Made by a program: the position numbers and the translations under genes. From positions 248,001-312,000 of the forward strand of contig NZ_FCOT01000010.1 in the NCBI RefSeq assembly GCF_900046455.1: 64,000 nt of DNA, given 5' to 3'. How positions within the stretch are numbered: the stretch's first letter is position 1; each line of letters starts with the position of its first letter. Positions 63,608 to 64,000 of this stretch are shown here, piece by piece. The notes beneath the pieces were generated by a model that saw only the letters and a program-made list of their open reading frames with translations, did not search any database and was not told the DNA's origin. This DNA is from Cellulomonas timonensis (GTDB lineage Bacteria; Actinomycetota; Actinomycetes; Actinomycetales; Cellulomonadaceae).

Positions 63608-64000
63608 ATGGACTCCGCGCAGGCAACCGTCATCGTCGTCTCCGACAGATGCTCCCGGGGTGAGGCGCAGGACCGGTCCGGGCCGCTCGCCGCGGACTTG
63701 CTGCGGGCTGCCGGGCTCACGGTGGCAGACCCGGTCGTGGTGCCCGACGGCGCCGCCTCGGTCGCCGCGGCCCTGGAAGCGGCCCTCGCCTCCGGGTCGC
63801 GCGTCGTCCTCACCAGCGGCGGCACGGGCGTGACGCCCCGCGACCAGACCCCCGAGGGCACCCGCGGGGTGATCGACCGCGAGCTGCCCGGCTTGGCGGA
63901 GGCGCTGCGCCGCGAGGGCGAGGCCCATGTGGCGACGGCTGTGCTGTCCCGCGGGCTCGCAGGCGTCACGGCTAGCGGCGCGCTCGTGGTGAACCTGCCG
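63608..64000 (+). CDS. Molybdopterin-binding MogA/MoaB protein (3' end outside window)
   Basis: The first 131 codons of a MoCF-biosynthesis-type protein that adenylylates molybdopterin. Visible are VIVVSDRCSRGEAQDRSGPL at the start, the MPT-binding VVLTSGGTGVTPRDQTPEGT and the later helix VIDRELPGLAEALR. The end of the gene lies beyond the window, probably 25-40 codons further. MogA and MoaB cannot be told apart here. Confidence 0.92.
   Translation, partial: MDSAQATVIVVSDRCSRGEAQDRSGPLAADLLRAAGLTVADPVVVPDGAASVAAALEAALASGSRVVLTSGGTGVTPRDQTPEGTRGVIDRELPGLAEALRREGEAHVATAVLSRGLAGVTASGALVVNLP

Overview
The window comes from a high-GC Gram-positive actinobacterium, most probably Cellulomonas or a close cellulolytic relative. 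The evidence is a GH10+CBM2 xylanase very close in layout to C. fimi Cex, a secreted GH5 mannanase, a CebR/CelR-type cello-oligosaccharide transport locus, WhiB1 next to a PdtaS-type kinase, and the actinobacterial coproporphyrin-dependent haem genes hemQ and hemH. Many genes start with GTG, 4-nt ATGA/GTGA overlaps are frequent, and at least eight genes show TANNNT followed by exactly 6 nt and then the start codon, the signature of leaderless transcripts.

Layout. (1) 1-13.9 kb: a cell-wall glycopolymer locus with a DegT aminotransferase (cut by the window edge), GT2 and DUF2304 genes, a minus-strand operon wzm-wzt-methyltransferase-(GT2+GT4 fusion), plus-strand GT4 and GT2 genes, rmlB and two LytR-CpsA-Psr ligases. 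Together they would make an activated deoxysugar, build and cap a lipid-linked glycan, export it by ABC transporter and attach it to the wall. (2) 13.9-18.4 kb: purEK, a GtrA membrane protein and an OmpR-type two-component system. (3) 18.5-20.5 kb: GH5 mannanase. (4) 20.6-26.3 kb: a LiaSR/DesKR-like two-component system followed by a MacB-like ABC transporter. (5) 26.4-30.9 kb: an FHA/FtsK-type (EssC-like) ATPase split into two reading frames by an apparent insertion, and a small membrane protein. (6) 31.0-33.9 kb: whiB1 with a structured leader, pdtaS and a DUF2505 gene. (7) 34.0-38.7 kb: ABC sugar transporter with two CebR-type operators, and its LacI-family regulator. (8) 38.6-45.8 kb: two Fluc fluoride-channel genes, putA with a divergent AraC regulator, an aldo/keto reductase and a VanY-like peptidase. 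(9) 45.9-52.0 kb: glutamate dehydrogenase, an N-terminally truncated luciferase-like oxidoreductase, hemQ-hemH, a soluble Ser/Thr kinase and a flavodoxin. (10) 52.2-55.4 kb: FKBP lipoprotein, xylanase and NYN-domain protein. (11) 55.4-64 kb: mixed housekeeping genes (DUF1697, HIT, SDR, NhaA, hydrolases, a DsbA-like protein, an HTH regulator) and the start of a MogA/MoaB gene.

The least ordinary items are the split FHA/FtsK ATPase; a roughly 40-nt element related between 28.9 kb (minus) and 47.4 kb (plus), each copy abutting a damaged gene; a methyltransferase with a terminal coiled coil translationally coupled to Wzt (WbdD-like); an 18-nt tandem duplication that appears to have uncoupled two overlapping genes; a near-hammerhead structure in the whiB1 leader; and a perfect palindrome just inside a sensor-kinase gene. 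No tRNA, rRNA, CRISPR array or intact insertion sequence was recognised.
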